NCBI GenBank assembly: GCA_041497995.1
Contig: JBGQHM010000096.1
Span: forward strand, 1 to 18,327
Reading direction: 5' to 3'
Length of the DNA stretch: 18,327 bases
Origin: DATKMS01 sp041497995
Lineage (GTDB): Bacteria; Desulfobacterota; Binatia; HRBIN30
Below, in pieces: positions 12,332-18,327 of this stretch; the stretch's first letter is position 1, and each line of letters begins with the position of its first letter. Both the position numbers and the translations under genes were made by a program. The notes under the pieces were generated by a model. That model was given only the letters and a program-made list of their open reading frames with translations, was not told where the DNA came from and made no database searches.

Positions 12332-15286
12332 GCGGCCGTCGGCCGACATGGCGAGCGTCCGATCGAAGCAGGAGCCGTTCGCCTGTTCCCCCGAGGACGA
12401 GACCGAAATCCGTGTGGTCGTGCGCTGCAGACGCTCGCGGAAGTTGAGATGCCATGCGTCCGGCACGCTGAGGAAATGTCGCGGATCGGTGAACGATCTG
12501 ACAAAGACGTCGGTAACCCCGTTGGTATCGCCCGGGACCAGATTCGAGGCGAAGCTTTGGAACGCCACGAGCGCCGCGTCACGCGACATCGCCGGCGTGA
12601 GCGATGCTTGGTTCGCTTGTTCGCCAGTTGCTCCCAGACTGACGCGGCGGCTCTCCGTCCAGTAGTCCCATAAGAAGACATCAACGCAATTGCTGGACGT
12701 TTGCTCATCCGGAAAGAAGTTGAGGCAGAAGTTGTTGGTGTCGTCCGGCACGATGTCGCGGGAGTAATTCGCGTAGGCAACGAACCGCCCATCGGCGGAT
12801 ACCGCCGCTGCCTGCAGCACTGAGTCGGCACCGCCGTAATAAGAATCATTCCGGAACGTCGCCGAGTCCGTACCGTTCTTGCCGAGCTCGTCCAGGATGC
12901 CGTTCGCATCGGTATCGCGGTGGTGAATGAATGTGTTGGCCACACGGTTGCCACCGTCGAGGGTGAGATTCGGAGCAGTGGAGTTGAGCGTAAGGATCCG
13001 CGCGTCCGGGGTCAGCACAGGGAACACGCTGTCACCCTTCCCAAGGACCGCACCGCCACCGGGGATGGTCGTCAACGGGGTGGTCGACAGACCACCCCGT
13101 TGGTCGAAGATGCCGGTGCCGTCGGTGTCACGGTCGATATCCCAGATCTGCTTGCGTCCCAACATATCCGGAGCGGACACGGCAAGATGGCGCCCGTTAC
13201 CGGACAGGGTTGGTTGCAGAGCTGGCGCATCGGGCGCGACTTGGTCATTCACGAGTGGAAGCCGCGTTGTGGTGTACGTGTCGAAATCGTGAACGTACGT
13301 CGTGAGGCCGCTTCCAGACCCTGGTGCGAGATTCGTTGCAGCGCTTTCAAACGCGATATGTCGTCCATCCGCCGAGATCGCTGGATGCACTGAGCTGCCG
13401 TTTCCCTGCACTCCGTCGGACGCTACGCTCACGCGCGTCGTGAGTTGCCGTGCATTCGCGGCTTCGGACGTGCGGAGGTACACGAGCCCATTCGAGATCA
13501 CGATGCTGCGCCCATTGACCATCGGCGCGGCGTCCACCGCTAGGTTGCGCCCGGCGGTGAGTTCGACGGCGCCGCCGTCGGTCCGCCGGAATACCCGCAG
13601 GATGGTGTCGAACGAATCGCCGTCGCCGTTGGCATCTTCGTTTCCCTGGAGCGGCTCGGCTTCGAGGAATGCCACGACGTCACCGTCCGCGGCTGCCGCA
13701 GGATAGCTGAACGGGGCTTCGTGAATCCGGGTTGCGGCACGACCGGGAGCCCCGAGCGTCCCGATCGGCCGGCGCACTCCGGTTTGCCGATCGGCGAGCA
13801 ACAATACCTCGTCGGTCTGATCGCCGTCGCCGTTCAGGTCTTTGCCGACGATGGCTTCCGGGACGACAGAGATCAGCATGCTCTCCGTTTCCAGGAGTCC
13901 ATCGAGCGCGACGGGATCTTGCGCTGTCAGGCGGTAGGTCACGCACCGACTGTCGTTGCAGGTCGCGTCGCGGATGCAGGGAACGCCCGTGTTCTGGCAC
14001 ACGCCGGGGCCGAAGCGCGGCACCACGACAGGTCCGACGTTGCCGTCGAGGCGCGAGCTGAAGTCGAAGAGTCCGCGGCGATACGTGCCGCCGACGCAAT
14101 CGCCATCCCTGTGGCAGACACGCCCGTCGCGGTCGCCCCCAATGCAGGTTGCCGGGCCGCAGTCGCTCGCCGGACAGTCTCGGTCGCCGACGCACGACAG
14201 GCCGCTGCGGTCGCCGCCGTTGCACTGTCTGGGCTGCTGATTGCGTTGCGCCACCACGAGCACGGTGCGCGGCGCATCGGCAGAGCCGAACAACGTCAGT
14301 GAGCTCGGCGTCGTCGGGTCGTTCTGTGGCTCGAAGAGTGGCGGCAAGATCCCACCTTCGGGCGAGTACGAGCGCAGGAATGCGGCGTTCGGTACGTCGA
14401 TCGGTTGCGTGCCGTCTGGAAAGGCGGCGACGCTGCTGCCGCCGCGCAGCAGGCGTGCGATCGGGACGTGCTGGCCGATCAAGATGCCACTCCAGTCCAT
14501 CGGCAGCAGGATGTTGCCGGCGGCGTCGATGGTGAAGTGCATCTCAGAGGCGCGGCCCGTGCACGGCGGAGAAGGGTCGACGCACAGCGCTTGGTAGTCG
14601 TTCGGTGGCGGCAGGGCGGTGAAGTGGCTGAAGATGGGGTCGGAAGTGGTCCCGCAGGTGCCATCGATCGTGAACAGCCCATCGACACAGGCGAGCAGTC
14701 CGGCATGGCCCGCGCATGGCGCACTGGCGAGATCACACGGCAGCGGGGCGTTCGCCGCTGTCACTACGATCGTTGCTGGTCCCGTGAGCGTGCGATCGTC
14801 CTCAACGGCGTCGAGTAACGCGTCGGTGTCCGGAAACACAAAGCGCAGTCGCCGTTCGTCCAGTATCTGCAGACCGCCGGCAGGCATGCACACCGTACGC
14901 GCGACATCCGGCCGCTGCCCACACGTTTGCACCTGCGCCGTGAGCGCCGCGCAGTCGGTGGCGAGCACCACCAAGCTGCGCGGACCTTCAGGCGGCGTGA
15001 AGATCACGGAGACGACAGTGTTTGCAGCGCTGTCGGAGAACGTTGCAGCGGCATCGCACAGCGGACTGGTGCGCACCTCCACCACATCGCCGGGGCTGGC
15101 AAACGGCCGGTCGAGGCTGCCTTGTGCACCGCGGAAGGAGTTGGTGACGCCCGGGATCTGGTTGCAGCTGGCACGGGCGGGGGCGCAGTAACCGAAGACC
15201 ACCACAACAGCGACTGCAACGGCCAGGCCGCTGGGTAGGATAGAACGGCGCGGCGTGGACCGGGCCGGCACCGCCAGCACTCGCAC
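12329..15286 (-). CDS. Long secreted propeller and calcium-loop protein, interrupted by an amber codon
   Basis: I do not recognise a named family. The 985 residues before TAG 12329 begin with a signal peptide: Arg-rich start, hydrophobic 20-33, likely cleavage after APARA at 39. A unique Cys-containing region covers 40-350. Two Cys-rich blocks follow (355-397 with CVGDRDC and CHRDGDC; 430-448 with CQNTGVPC). From about 480 DxNGDGD calcium-type loops appear (KDLNGDGDQTD, EDANGDGDSFD, RDTDANGILD). From 612 there are TolB/PD40-like propeller blocks of the form RVSxxxxGxQxNGxSxxPAxSADGRxxAFxS. GTG 15286 is the start, with AGGGGGA upstream. TAG replaces the aromatic codon expected in SADGR-x-LAFAS, and the same frame stays open for another 515 codons. 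The protein is probably exported or surface-bound; its role is unknown. Confidence 0.75.
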   Translation of the reverse strand: MRVLAVPARSTPRRSILPSGLAVAVAVVVVFGYCAPARASCNQIPGVTNSFRGAQGSLDRPFASPGDVVEVRTSPLCDAAATFSDSAANTVVSVIFTPPEGPRSLVVLATDCAALTAQVQTCGQRPDVARTVCMPAGGLQILDERRLRFVFPDTDALLDAVEDDRTLTGPATIVVTAANAPLPCDLASAPCAGHAGLLACVDGLFTIDGTCGTTSDPIFSHFTALPPPNDYQALCVDPSPPCTGRASEMHFTIDAAGNILLPMDWSGILIGQHVPIARLLRGGSSVAAFPDGTQPIDVPNAAFLRSYSPEGGILPPLFEPQNDPTTPSSLTLFGSADAPRTVLVVAQRNQQPRQCNGGDRSGLSCVGDRDCPASDCGPATCIGGDRDGRVCHRDGDCVGGTYRRGLFDFSSRLDGNVGPVVVPRFGPGVCQNTGVPCIRDATCNDSRCVTYRLTAQDPVALDGLLETESMLISVVPEAIVGKDLNGDGDQTDEVLLLADRQTGVRRPIGTLGAPGRAATRIHEAPFSYPAAAADGDVVAFLEAEPLQGNEDANGDGDSFDTILRVFRRTDGGAVELTAGRNLAVDAAPMVNGRSIVISNGLVYLRTSEAANARQLTTRVSVASDGVQGNGSSVHPAISADGRHIAFESAATNLAPGSGSGLTTYVHDFDTYTTTRLPLVNDQVAPDAPALQPTLSGNGRHLAVSAPDMLGRKQIWDIDRDTDGTGIFDQRGGLSTTPLTTIPGGGAVLGKGDSVFPVLTPDARILTLNSTAPNLTLDGGNRVANTFIHHRDTDANGILDELGKNGTDSATFRNDSYYGGADSVLQAAAVSADGRFVAYANYSRDIVPDDTNNFCLNFFPDEQTSSNCVDVFLWDYWTESRRVSLGATGEQANQASLTPAMSRDAALVAFQSFASNLVPGDTNGVTDVFVRSFTDPRHFLSVPDAWHLNFRERLQRTTTRISVSSSGEQANGSCFDRTLAMSADGR

Positions 15287-15344
15287 GATCGGAGTCCCCC
15301 TCCGGCCGACTCATCGCACAGGCGTCGCAGTTTCGCCATCACTC

Positions 15345-15552
15345 AAATGAGGGATGCCCGCCAGGCTTGCTGGCAGTGTCCTTCCCCATTTCCTACTGTG
15401 TAGGAGGAATCCCCCGTTGGTCCCGAGAACCGAACCCGCGCTGCGCGGGTATGTTGGGCCAATGAACCCAGCTACGTCCTGCGGCCAGGATGGCCGCGCT
15501 CCCGGGAGCGCAGGCTTCCAGCCTGCACGGTTCAAAATGAGGAATGCGCGCC
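15345..15552. repeat. Hairpin-rich intergenic element framed by imperfect direct repeats
   Basis: The 332-bp spacer between the two divergent gene groups holds no convincing gene. It holds AAATGAGGGATGCCCGCC at 15345-15362 and AAATGAGGAATGCGCGCC at 15535-15552, which match at 16 of 18 positions and run in the same direction. Between them lie several hairpins: GCCAG/CTGGC (15360-15374), TCCTAC/GTAGGA (15391-15405), CCCGCG/CGCGGG (15435-15449) and the cluster at 15481-15526. This looks like a small non-coding dispersed element, MITE-like or REP-like, though only one copy is in the window. Confidence 0.5.
15481..15526. repeat. Three abutting palindromes (REP-like)
   Basis: Three perfect inverted repeats follow each other and overlap by one or two bases: GCGGCC-AGGAT-GGCCGC (15481-15497), the 16-bp palindrome GCGCTCCCGGGAGCGC (15496-15511) and GCAGGC-TTCCA-GCCTGC (15510-15526). 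Such GC-rich hairpin clusters between genes are typical of REP/BIME-type dispersed repeats. They lie between divergent genes, so a transcription terminator role is unlikely. Confidence 0.7.
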
Positions 15553-15618
15553 CGTCACTGTTGCAACCGCAGTGCATTGGGACTACCGAAACGAAGGGAC
15601 ACGCGGAAGGAGCTACAC

Positions 15619-15921
15619 ATGGCCACACGCAGGGAACTGGTTGCCAGGGTGCTCAGTGACCTCGGTTTCGAGTCCGCGGACGCGGCCCTCGGCGAGATCA
15701 CGCTGCTCAGCGCTGCCAGCCAGTTGGCCCAATACGAGGACGAGTGCGCGCGCTTCAAGCGCAAGTACGGCACATCCCTGCGTGCGTTCGAGCAGCGTGT
15801 ACGCCGCCAGCGCCAGCGGGAGTCGTTTACCGCAGAAGAGGATCTCATGGCCTGGCGATTTGCTCACGACGGAGTCGATTACTGGCGCCCTCGCGTAGCG
15901 GGCCTCCGCCGTGCTGTTTGA
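15619..15921 (+). CDS. Antitoxin-like partner of the TumE-family protein
   Basis: This 100-residue protein is small, highly charged and mostly helical. A central block QYEDECARFKRKYGTSLRAFEQRV (about 38-61) and a C-terminal block EEDLMAWRFAHDGVDYWR (73-90) stand out. This arrangement is familiar from short proteins encoded directly in front of TumE/DUF6516 genes and annotated as putative antitoxins. The start is ATG 15619 with AGGAG 7 nt upstream. The open frame upstream to 15544 has no ribosome site. The stop overlaps the start of the next gene by 11 nt, so translation is coupled. I assign the role by position and by the remembered pattern; no DNA-binding motif is obvious. Confidence 0.7.
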   Translation: MATRRELVARVLSDLGFESADAALGEITLLSAASQLAQYEDECARFKRKYGTSLRAFEQRVRRQRQRESFTAEEDLMAWRFAHDGVDYWRPRVAGLRRAV

Positions 15922-16264
15922 GGCGCTCCGCCCCCACCGCGACATCGTCCGAAACGTTCACATCGAACGGTTTCGCTCGATCGAGACGGCGCATGAGCTG
16001 CGCGTGAGCGTCGTCCTGACCGACGGCTCGACCTTGCACGTTCGCGATTACCTGTTCCGCGACGGCACACGCAAGTACGCGTATCATTGGCAGACCGGCG
16101 CCGGACGATTGCGTCGCCGCTGGGACAACTCGGGTCACTGGCCCGAGGTATCGAGTCATCCTCATCACGTCCACGTCGGCAGCGCGAAGAACGTCCGCGC
16201 CTCCAACGTGCGCGATCTCGTCGGCGCCCCGGCCGTCATCGCCGCACAGTTGCGGCGTCGGTAG
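15911..16264 (+). CDS. TumE-family (DUF6516) toxin-like protein
   Basis: This 117-residue protein carries the hallmarks of the TumE/DUF6516 family found in putative toxin-antitoxin pairs: YLFRDGTRKYAYHWQ (47-61), LRRRWDNSGHWPEV (67-80, usually RWDNAPHHPE) and HPHHVHVG (83-90, usually FPHHKHVG), followed by a short C-terminal helix. The histidines and the YAYHWQ and RWDN motifs are conserved, so the protein looks intact. The start is GTG 15911, inside the end of the preceding gene (11-nt overlap), which marks a two-gene operon. The biochemical activity of the family is not something I can state. Gene order is antitoxin-like first, then toxin-like, as usual for such modules. Confidence 0.75.
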   Translation: MLFEALRPHRDIVRNVHIERFRSIETAHELRVSVVLTDGSTLHVRDYLFRDGTRKYAYHWQTGAGRLRRRWDNSGHWPEVSSHPHHVHVGSAKNVRASNVRDLVGAPAVIAAQLRRR

Positions 16265-16410
16265 AGCCGCCGCCTCCTCGTCTCGCTTCCTCGTACGAGC
16301 ACTGTGCAGACATCCGCGCAGCGTGAGGTGTCGACTGCGCAGGGTTCTTCACACCCCGATGAAGCGCTCGGCGGAAGAGTGCAAGTACAACCTGCGGCAC
16401 GGGGGTTGCG

Positions 16411-17115
16411 TTGCTCGCGAGTATGTCGGTCTCACCGCCGCACAGCAGCGAGCCACCGCCGGGCTCGTTCGAGGACCCGCGGACGCTTGCACTCATCGCT
16501 GCGCTCTGCGATGCGGCCCTCGCCGCACTCGAGGTGATTCCCTACGCGGTGCTCGTCGTCGACAAACGCGGCCGACCGATCATCACGAACCGGCGAGCGG
16601 CGCGGGTGCTCGCCGCCGGCGATAGGCTCCGACCGACGCCCGAGGGGATCGCCGCGGCCGACGCGCCCACCACGGCGGCCTTGCGCGCGGCCATCGCCGA
16701 GGCGGCGCGCGCCAGCGGGCGCGTTCCGCTCCCGCGTCGCGTGACGCTCCGCTCTCACCGCGCCGCCACGACCGTCGCTGCTCTGGTCGTGCCAGCGCCA
16801 CGCAGTGCCGTACCGCTTGGCATTGAACGGCCCTCAGCAGTCGTCTTTGTCGCCGCGCCCGGCGCTGGCCCTGGGATGCGCCCGGAATCGCCGCGCGCGC
16901 GCTACGGCCTCACCGCTGCCGAGGCGAAGCTGGCGCGCGCGCTCAGTGACGGCTGCTCGTTGCGGGAAGCCGCGCAGCGCTTGGGTGTCTCAGTGCACAC
17001 GGTGCGCAGCCAGCTCAAACAACTTTTCGAGAAGACCGGGACCAACCGGCAGGCCGCACTGGTCCTGCTGCTCGTAAGCCACCCGCTGGCGAGCCTGCTG
17101 CGCGACCTGGGTTGA
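16411..17115 (+). CDS. LuxR-type HTH regulator with PAS-like N-terminal domain
   Basis: This 234-residue transcription regulator ends in a LuxR/GerE-type helix-turn-helix (about 166-222). The segment runs LTAAEAKLARALSDG, then SLREAAQRLGVSVHTVRSQL, then KQLFEKTGTNRQAALV. The first half has EVIPYAVLVVDKRGRPIITNRRAARVL (41-67), typical of a PAS-like sensor fold, and strands up to about residue 148. No phospho-acceptor receiver domain is present, so it is probably a one-component regulator with an unknown ligand. Two starts are possible: TTG 16411, with GGGGG 5 nt upstream, or ATG 16423, which lacks a spaced ribosome site and would give MSVSPPHSSEPPP. I kept the upstream one. Its target could be the adjacent secreted-protein gene, but nothing in the sequence shows this. 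Confidence 0.85.
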   Translation: MLASMSVSPPHSSEPPPGSFEDPRTLALIAALCDAALAALEVIPYAVLVVDKRGRPIITNRRAARVLAAGDRLRPTPEGIAAADAPTTAALRAAIAEAARASGRVPLPRRVTLRSHRAATTVAALVVPAPRSAVPLGIERPSAVVFVAAPGAGPGMRPESPRARYGLTAAEAKLARALSDGCSLREAAQRLGVSVHTVRSQLKQLFEKTGTNRQAALVLLLVSHPLASLLRDLG

Positions 17116-17290
17116 GACAGTGACGGGGATCATGACGTCGAGGCCATTCGCTAACCTGAACATGTCTCCAGCATTAGAATTTTCCCGGCCGGTTTCACTC
17201 ATTTGGGCGATGACGACCGGGCGCGTGCCGCGGTACACAGCGCCGCACGTGCGTGAGCTGCACAGCGTACCGAGTGACGAAGGGGGGCGT

Positions 17291-18327
17291 ATGACAACGA
17301 AGGCATCGGTATGCACGATCGCCGCGATCCTCGCGACGCTGCTCATGGCCCCGTCGCCGGCACCGGCTGGCAAGCTCACCTGCCTGACGGGCACGGACCC
17401 GAGCGTCACCGACGATGCCCGCCAACTCGCGTTCGCGCGCGCGATCCTCCTCGTGTTCAACTTCGACTGCCCGTGCGGGAGCTTTGACGGCAGTCTAGGC
17501 AAGACCCACGCGGACTGGCTGCGCTGCTTGAAGGCAAAGGACGACGCCGGTCTTATGGTCAGGCTTGGGTATGTGCGGTCGCAGTGCAAGGCAACCCTGC
17601 TGAAACAGTTGAAGGCCGCCACCTGTGGGTACGCCGCCACCCTGAGCGCGGTGCCATGCGTGAAGAAGGGCCTCGGCAGTGGCAAGGTCACCTGTGCGAT
17701 CAAGCCGAGCGCACAATGCGTGGACAAGCCGGGGACGTTCACCCAAGTCGCCTGTACCTGGTTCGACTGCGTCGAGGCGGCGGATACAAGCAACGACGGC
17801 ATCATCAGTGCCAAAGATAGTGGCGCGTGCGGCGCCGTCCCGGTGTGTGGCAACGGCGTCCGTGAGAGCCTCGAGCAGTGCGACCCGCCCGACACGTCGT
17901 GTCCGACGGGCCAATCGTGCGTGAGCTGCACCTGCAGAACACCGACCCCACCGCCGGGTGCCACCAACACGCCGACTCGGACGCTAGTTCCTGGCGCACC
18001 CACGAACACCTCAGTGCCAACAGCGCCGCCAAACGCAACGCCTACGCAGACGCCGAGCAGCGTCGGCTGTTGCGTGAATGCGAGCGGGACGGGGATGTGC
18101 ATCGACTCGTCGTCCAACGGCTTCGACGCGTCGTTGTGCCAAGGTGGGGCGCACGGGACGTGGATCAATGACGACCACTGCACCTGCCAATCATCACTGC
18201 CGTGCCCGGGGTCGTGTGTGCCGGGAACGCCAGCGCCGCGGCCGACCGCCACGGTTCCGCGCTTCGTCGACAACGGCGATGGCACGATCAGCGACAACCA
18301 GGCCGGGCTGATGTGGGAGAAGAAGGA
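17291..18327 (+). CDS. Secreted Cys-rich protein with PT linker and start of a Lcl/DUF1566 domain (3' end outside window)
   Basis: The 345 visible codons start at ATG 17291, with a GGGGGG ribosome site 4-5 nt upstream. A signal peptide covers residues 1-26 (cleavage near PAPA-G). The mature protein has a helical, Cys-containing region (27-160). A DTSNDGIISAKD loop (166-177) resembles a dockerin/EF-hand loop. CGNGVRESLEQCDPP (186-200) is the CGNG-EQCD signature of Myxococcus-type Cys-rich repeats. A Thr/Pro-rich linker (218-257) and a second Cys-rich block (260-310) follow. The last residues, FVDNGDGTISDNQAGLMWEK, are the classic start of the Lcl C-terminal (DUF1566) domain. It is probably a surface or secreted adhesin-like protein. 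The frame is open to the right edge. Style and composition resemble the long secreted gene at 15286. Confidence 0.85.
   Translation, partial: MTTKASVCTIAAILATLLMAPSPAPAGKLTCLTGTDPSVTDDARQLAFARAILLVFNFDCPCGSFDGSLGKTHADWLRCLKAKDDAGLMVRLGYVRSQCKATLLKQLKAATCGYAATLSAVPCVKKGLGSGKVTCAIKPSAQCVDKPGTFTQVACTWFDCVEAADTSNDGIISAKDSGACGAVPVCGNGVRESLEQCDPPDTSCPTGQSCVSCTCRTPTPPPGATNTPTRTLVPGAPTNTSVPTAPPNATPTQTPSSVGCCVNASGTGMCIDSSSNGFDASLCQGGAHGTWINDDHCTCQSSLPCPGSCVPGTPAPRPTATVPRFVDNGDGTISDNQAGLMWEKK

Noticed and set aside
11270..13850. Recurrent GCCGTCGCCGTT-like units as a CRISPR or tandem repeat array.
   Set aside because: Spacing is irregular (hundreds of bases) and the units lie inside a coding frame, encoding DxNGDGD loops.
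16990..18297. A 435-residue open frame on the minus strand, antisense to the LuxR gene end and the secreted Cys-rich gene.
   Set aside because: It is an artefact of GC-rich codon use. The plus-strand frame from 17291 has a signal peptide, a ribosome site and recognisable motifs, while the antisense protein matches nothing I know.

Overview
The window is a GC-rich bacterial chromosome segment. Its gene content fits the old deltaproteobacterial assemblage: soil or sediment lineages such as Binatota or Myxococcota that carry many secreted Cys-rich proteins. I infer this from the style of the secreted proteins (CGNGxxExxEQCD and CxxDxDC motifs, PT-rich linkers, a Lcl/DUF1566 start) and from the housekeeping genes. 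I cannot fix the phylum from the sequence alone.

Layout. Positions 1-15286 are read entirely from the minus strand and positions 15619-18327 from the plus strand. They face away from each other across a 332-bp spacer full of hairpins. From right to left on the minus strand: (a) 15286-10230, one very long exported protein gene, about 1,685 codons, broken by an in-frame amber codon at 12329 and a frameshift near 10781; (b) 10148-9546, a GNAT acetyltransferase; (c) 9486-5478, a probable co-directional cluster of rimO, a dksA-like gene, a GckA-type glycerate kinase and queE; (d) 5182-4145, an APH-fold kinase resembling homoserine kinase, with its own promoter in an AT-rich gap; (e) 3997-3428, folE, with a promoter so close to the ATG that the mRNA may be leaderless; (f) 3403-1, a strong promoter, a ZTP (pfl) riboswitch with an overlapping intrinsic terminator, then a tightly packed operon of class V aminotransferase, serA and purA (purA runs off the left edge).

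Plus strand: 15619-16264, an overlapping two-gene toxin-antitoxin-like pair (TumE family); 16411-17115, a LuxR-type regulator with a PAS-like N-terminal half; 17291 to the edge, the start of a secreted Cys-rich protein with a PT-rich linker and the beginning of a DUF1566/Lcl domain.

How the genes work together. The best-supported regulatory unit is the riboswitch operon. ZTP/ZMP accumulates when 10-formyl-tetrahydrofolate is short. Here it would relieve termination in front of serine synthesis (aminotransferase and SerA), the main source of one-carbon units, and of purA, the first step of the AMP branch. folE, the entry step of folate synthesis, lies immediately upstream in its own transcription unit. 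The rimO-dksA-glycerate kinase-queE cluster mixes translation and tRNA modification with stringent-response and central-carbon functions.

Stretches with nothing I can assign: 16265-16410 and 17116-17290 (short spacers before plus-strand genes) and 10149-10229.
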